Assembly: GCA_002070945.1 (NCBI GenBank)
Contig: MWEG01000024.1
Location: forward strand, 1-34,584
Reading direction: 5' to 3'
Length of the DNA stretch: 34,584 nucleotides
Origin: Lentisphaerae bacterium ADurb.Bin082
Lineage (GTDB): Bacteria > Verrucomicrobiota > Lentisphaeria > Oligosphaerales > Oligosphaeraceae
Shown piece by piece: positions 33,459 to 34,584 of the stretch (within the stretch, counting starts at the first letter, position 1; each line of letters starts with the position of its first letter). The translations under genes and the position numbers were made by a program. The notes under the pieces were generated by a model. The model was not told where the DNA came from and did no database searches. It worked only from the letters and a program-made list of their open reading frames with translations.

Positions 33459-33964
33459 TCCCGCCTTTGCCTGAATGTCATCTCACAACTGCTGCCGGAC
33501 ATCCCGTCTTGCGGCCTCTGCGCCGGCCTCATGCGTCTCTTCCTGCAATGTAAGCCATCATTCCACATCCGAAAAGCGGCCAGGCCAGAAAATCATCATT
33601 TCGATGCGGAATGTGGCGATGAGCGCTGGCAAGACAGCCTCTAACTTTGACGAGTTACATCAGCTTTAATGGCCGCCTTGCGTGGCAAGATTGCTGTCGC
33701 GGAATTATACTATAATACCAAAAAAGGGCGACACGAAGCCGCGACGGCTAGGTCCAGGCAGCACACCTTGCGACCGGCCGTCATCCGCCGCCACGCCAGC
33801 GGGCAATCCACCTAGCCATGCTGAAGGCAACGCCCCAAGCCTCTTCAACCACCGGCGCAGGGGTTGCCGACGCCAAAACATTTCTGAAGCTGACCTCTTC
33901 TTGCTTGCACGATGGAACGCCCCTGACTGCGGGACTGGCGCCTTGAAACAAGGAAAAGCATAAC
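33459..33964. other. Divergent intergenic region, no gene seen
   Basis: About 506 bases between the diverging dihydroorotase and sensor genes. Short ORFs here have no motif or ribosome site. An AT-rich element (TATACTATAAT, 33706-33716) could be a -10 box for the sensor gene, but no good -35 lies at the right distance. Confidence 0.45.
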
Positions 33965-34576
33965 ATGATCACACCGCGATTCTGGCGAAAAACGCTCCTT
34001 GGGCTATCGAGCCAAGGTCCTGGCGCCCTGAACCAGTGGCTCTGTTATGGCATCCTGCTCGTGTTCATCCTCATCCCCGGCCTAGTCTACGTCATCTGGG
34101 CTGCACGCGAAAGCGACCAGGATCGCCGCAATGAACTGCTGCAAAGAACACGGCTCCTGGCCTCCGCCATCGACCCAGACGCCATCAAGTCGCTCCGAGG
34201 CACAGAGGAGGACTTGCTGAACCCAGGATACCATCGCCTCAAGCTTAACTTCGATATCATCCGGCAAGCTTATCCTGACCTGCGTTTCCTTTACCTAGTC
34301 GGGAAACGCAACAAGGATGAAATTTTCTTTTTTCTGGACAATGTGCCGAGAGACTCCCCGGACGGCCTGTCCCCCGGAGAAGTTTACCACGAAGCGACTC
34401 CTGCCTTCCGCCAGGCCGTGTGCGAGGCAACGGAGCTGGTGGAAGGGCCGGATAGGGATCAATGGGGAGTGTGGGTTTCGGTGCTGGTGCCAATCATCGA
34501 CCCGCAGACTAACCCAACTTCCCCCAAAATAACCTTTTTCCAAGTAGGAATACGCAGGGGAAATTGTAGCAACTAA
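33965..34576 (+). CDS. N-terminal part of a membrane sensor protein (partial or disrupted)
   Basis: The frame encodes 203 residues starting MITPRFWRKTLL. A transmembrane helix (about 27-47, LCYGILLVFILIPGLVYVIW) is followed by an extracytoplasmic sensing region: RRNELLQRTRLLASAIDP, then YHRLKLNFDIIRQAYPDLRFLYLVGKR and DQWGVWVSVLVPIIDPQT. This resembles the sensing domain that precedes PAS, GGDEF or histidine-kinase modules. After about residue 183 the sequence turns AT-rich and no longer looks like the family, and a stop comes eight bases before the window ends. No output domain or second membrane helix is present. A frameshift, a rearrangement or an assembly edge are equally possible. Confidence 0.6.
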   Translation: MITPRFWRKTLLGLSSQGPGALNQWLCYGILLVFILIPGLVYVIWAARESDQDRRNELLQRTRLLASAIDPDAIKSLRGTEEDLLNPGYHRLKLNFDIIRQAYPDLRFLYLVGKRNKDEIFFFLDNVPRDSPDGLSPGEVYHEATPAFRQAVCEATELVEGPDRDQWGVWVSVLVPIIDPQTNPTSPKITFFQVGIRRGNCSN

Positions 34577-34584
34577 TTTTCTAA

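Noticed and set aside
33678..33716. Promoter with TATAAT (33711-33716), or a sigma54-type TGGCA...TTGC site, for the sensor gene
   Set aside because: Spacing to the nearest -35-like boxes is wrong (14 or 22 bases), and GG-GC spacing for sigma54 is about three bases short.
33682..33963. Possible 93-aa ORF before the sensor gene
   Set aside because: No ribosome site, no motif, and composition similar to other intergenic shadow ORFs.

Overview
The window reads as a GC-rich chromosomal segment or contig of a bacterium of the PVC group (Lentisphaerota, Verrucomicrobiota or Planctomycetota). This placement is inference. It rests on gene style: several secreted PQQ-like beta-propellers opening with a WRG...ETGLLK-type blade, a CE15-type glucuronoyl esterase, and a very large LamG-containing secreted polysaccharide-active protein. 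No rRNA or ribosomal-protein marker is present, so the phylum is not settled.

Layout. 0.2-4.4 kb: a CE15-type esterase (+), then on the minus strand tRNA-Leu(CAG) with its own terminator and promoter, a membrane protein with a C-terminal SH3-like segment, and an FGGY (xylulokinase-like) sugar kinase. This is ordinary sugar metabolism and housekeeping. 4.5-21.9 kb: fourteen co-directional genes, mostly joined by 4-nt ATGA overlaps, with one 327-bp break near 9.3-9.6 kb. They are a secreted propeller, a cytoplasmic two-cluster ferredoxin-like protein, a radical SAM enzyme, a DUF116-polyprenyl diphosphate synthase fusion, a small prenyltransferase-type alpha/alpha-toroid protein, a class II (DxDD) terpene-cyclase-like protein, a membrane-anchored propeller, a small NHL-like anchored protein, a 66-aa twin-arginine Cys protein, a Tat-type ferredoxin, a NapH-like membrane Fe-S protein, an FMN-reductase-type flavoprotein, another anchored propeller, and a 1009-aa NuoE-NuoF-ferredoxin-NuoG fusion. 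21.9-24.2 kb: a more AT-rich patch with a RhuM-family gene, a relic of a DUF3644-like gene and an unrecognised decayed ORF. 24.3-28.8 kb: a 1491-aa secreted LamG/barrel/CBM-like protein. 28.8-29.4 kb: a repeat-rich intergenic region. 29.4-33.5 kb: an AAA/DUF4143 ATPase, a MATE transporter and a class I dihydroorotase. 33.97 kb to the end: the N-terminal part of a membrane sensor that loses family-like sequence just before the end of the window.

How the genes may work together. The 4.5-21.9 kb block is the most interesting part. It places isoprenoid chain synthesis and cyclisation (DxxD synthase, DxDD cyclase, toroid) next to radical SAM chemistry and an Fe-S/flavin electron-transfer chain. 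The chain would run from NAD(P)H (NuoEFG-like fusion) through ferredoxins and a NapH-like membrane protein towards exported, propeller-bearing partners. I infer a dedicated anaerobic pathway that makes or reduces a polyprenyl-derived lipid or redox carrier, with an envelope electron-transfer arm. The chemistry and product cannot be read from the sequence.

A roughly 125-bp multi-hairpin repeat occurs twice in inverted orientation (about 9.4 and 29.1 kb). No CRISPR array and no complete IS element was seen.
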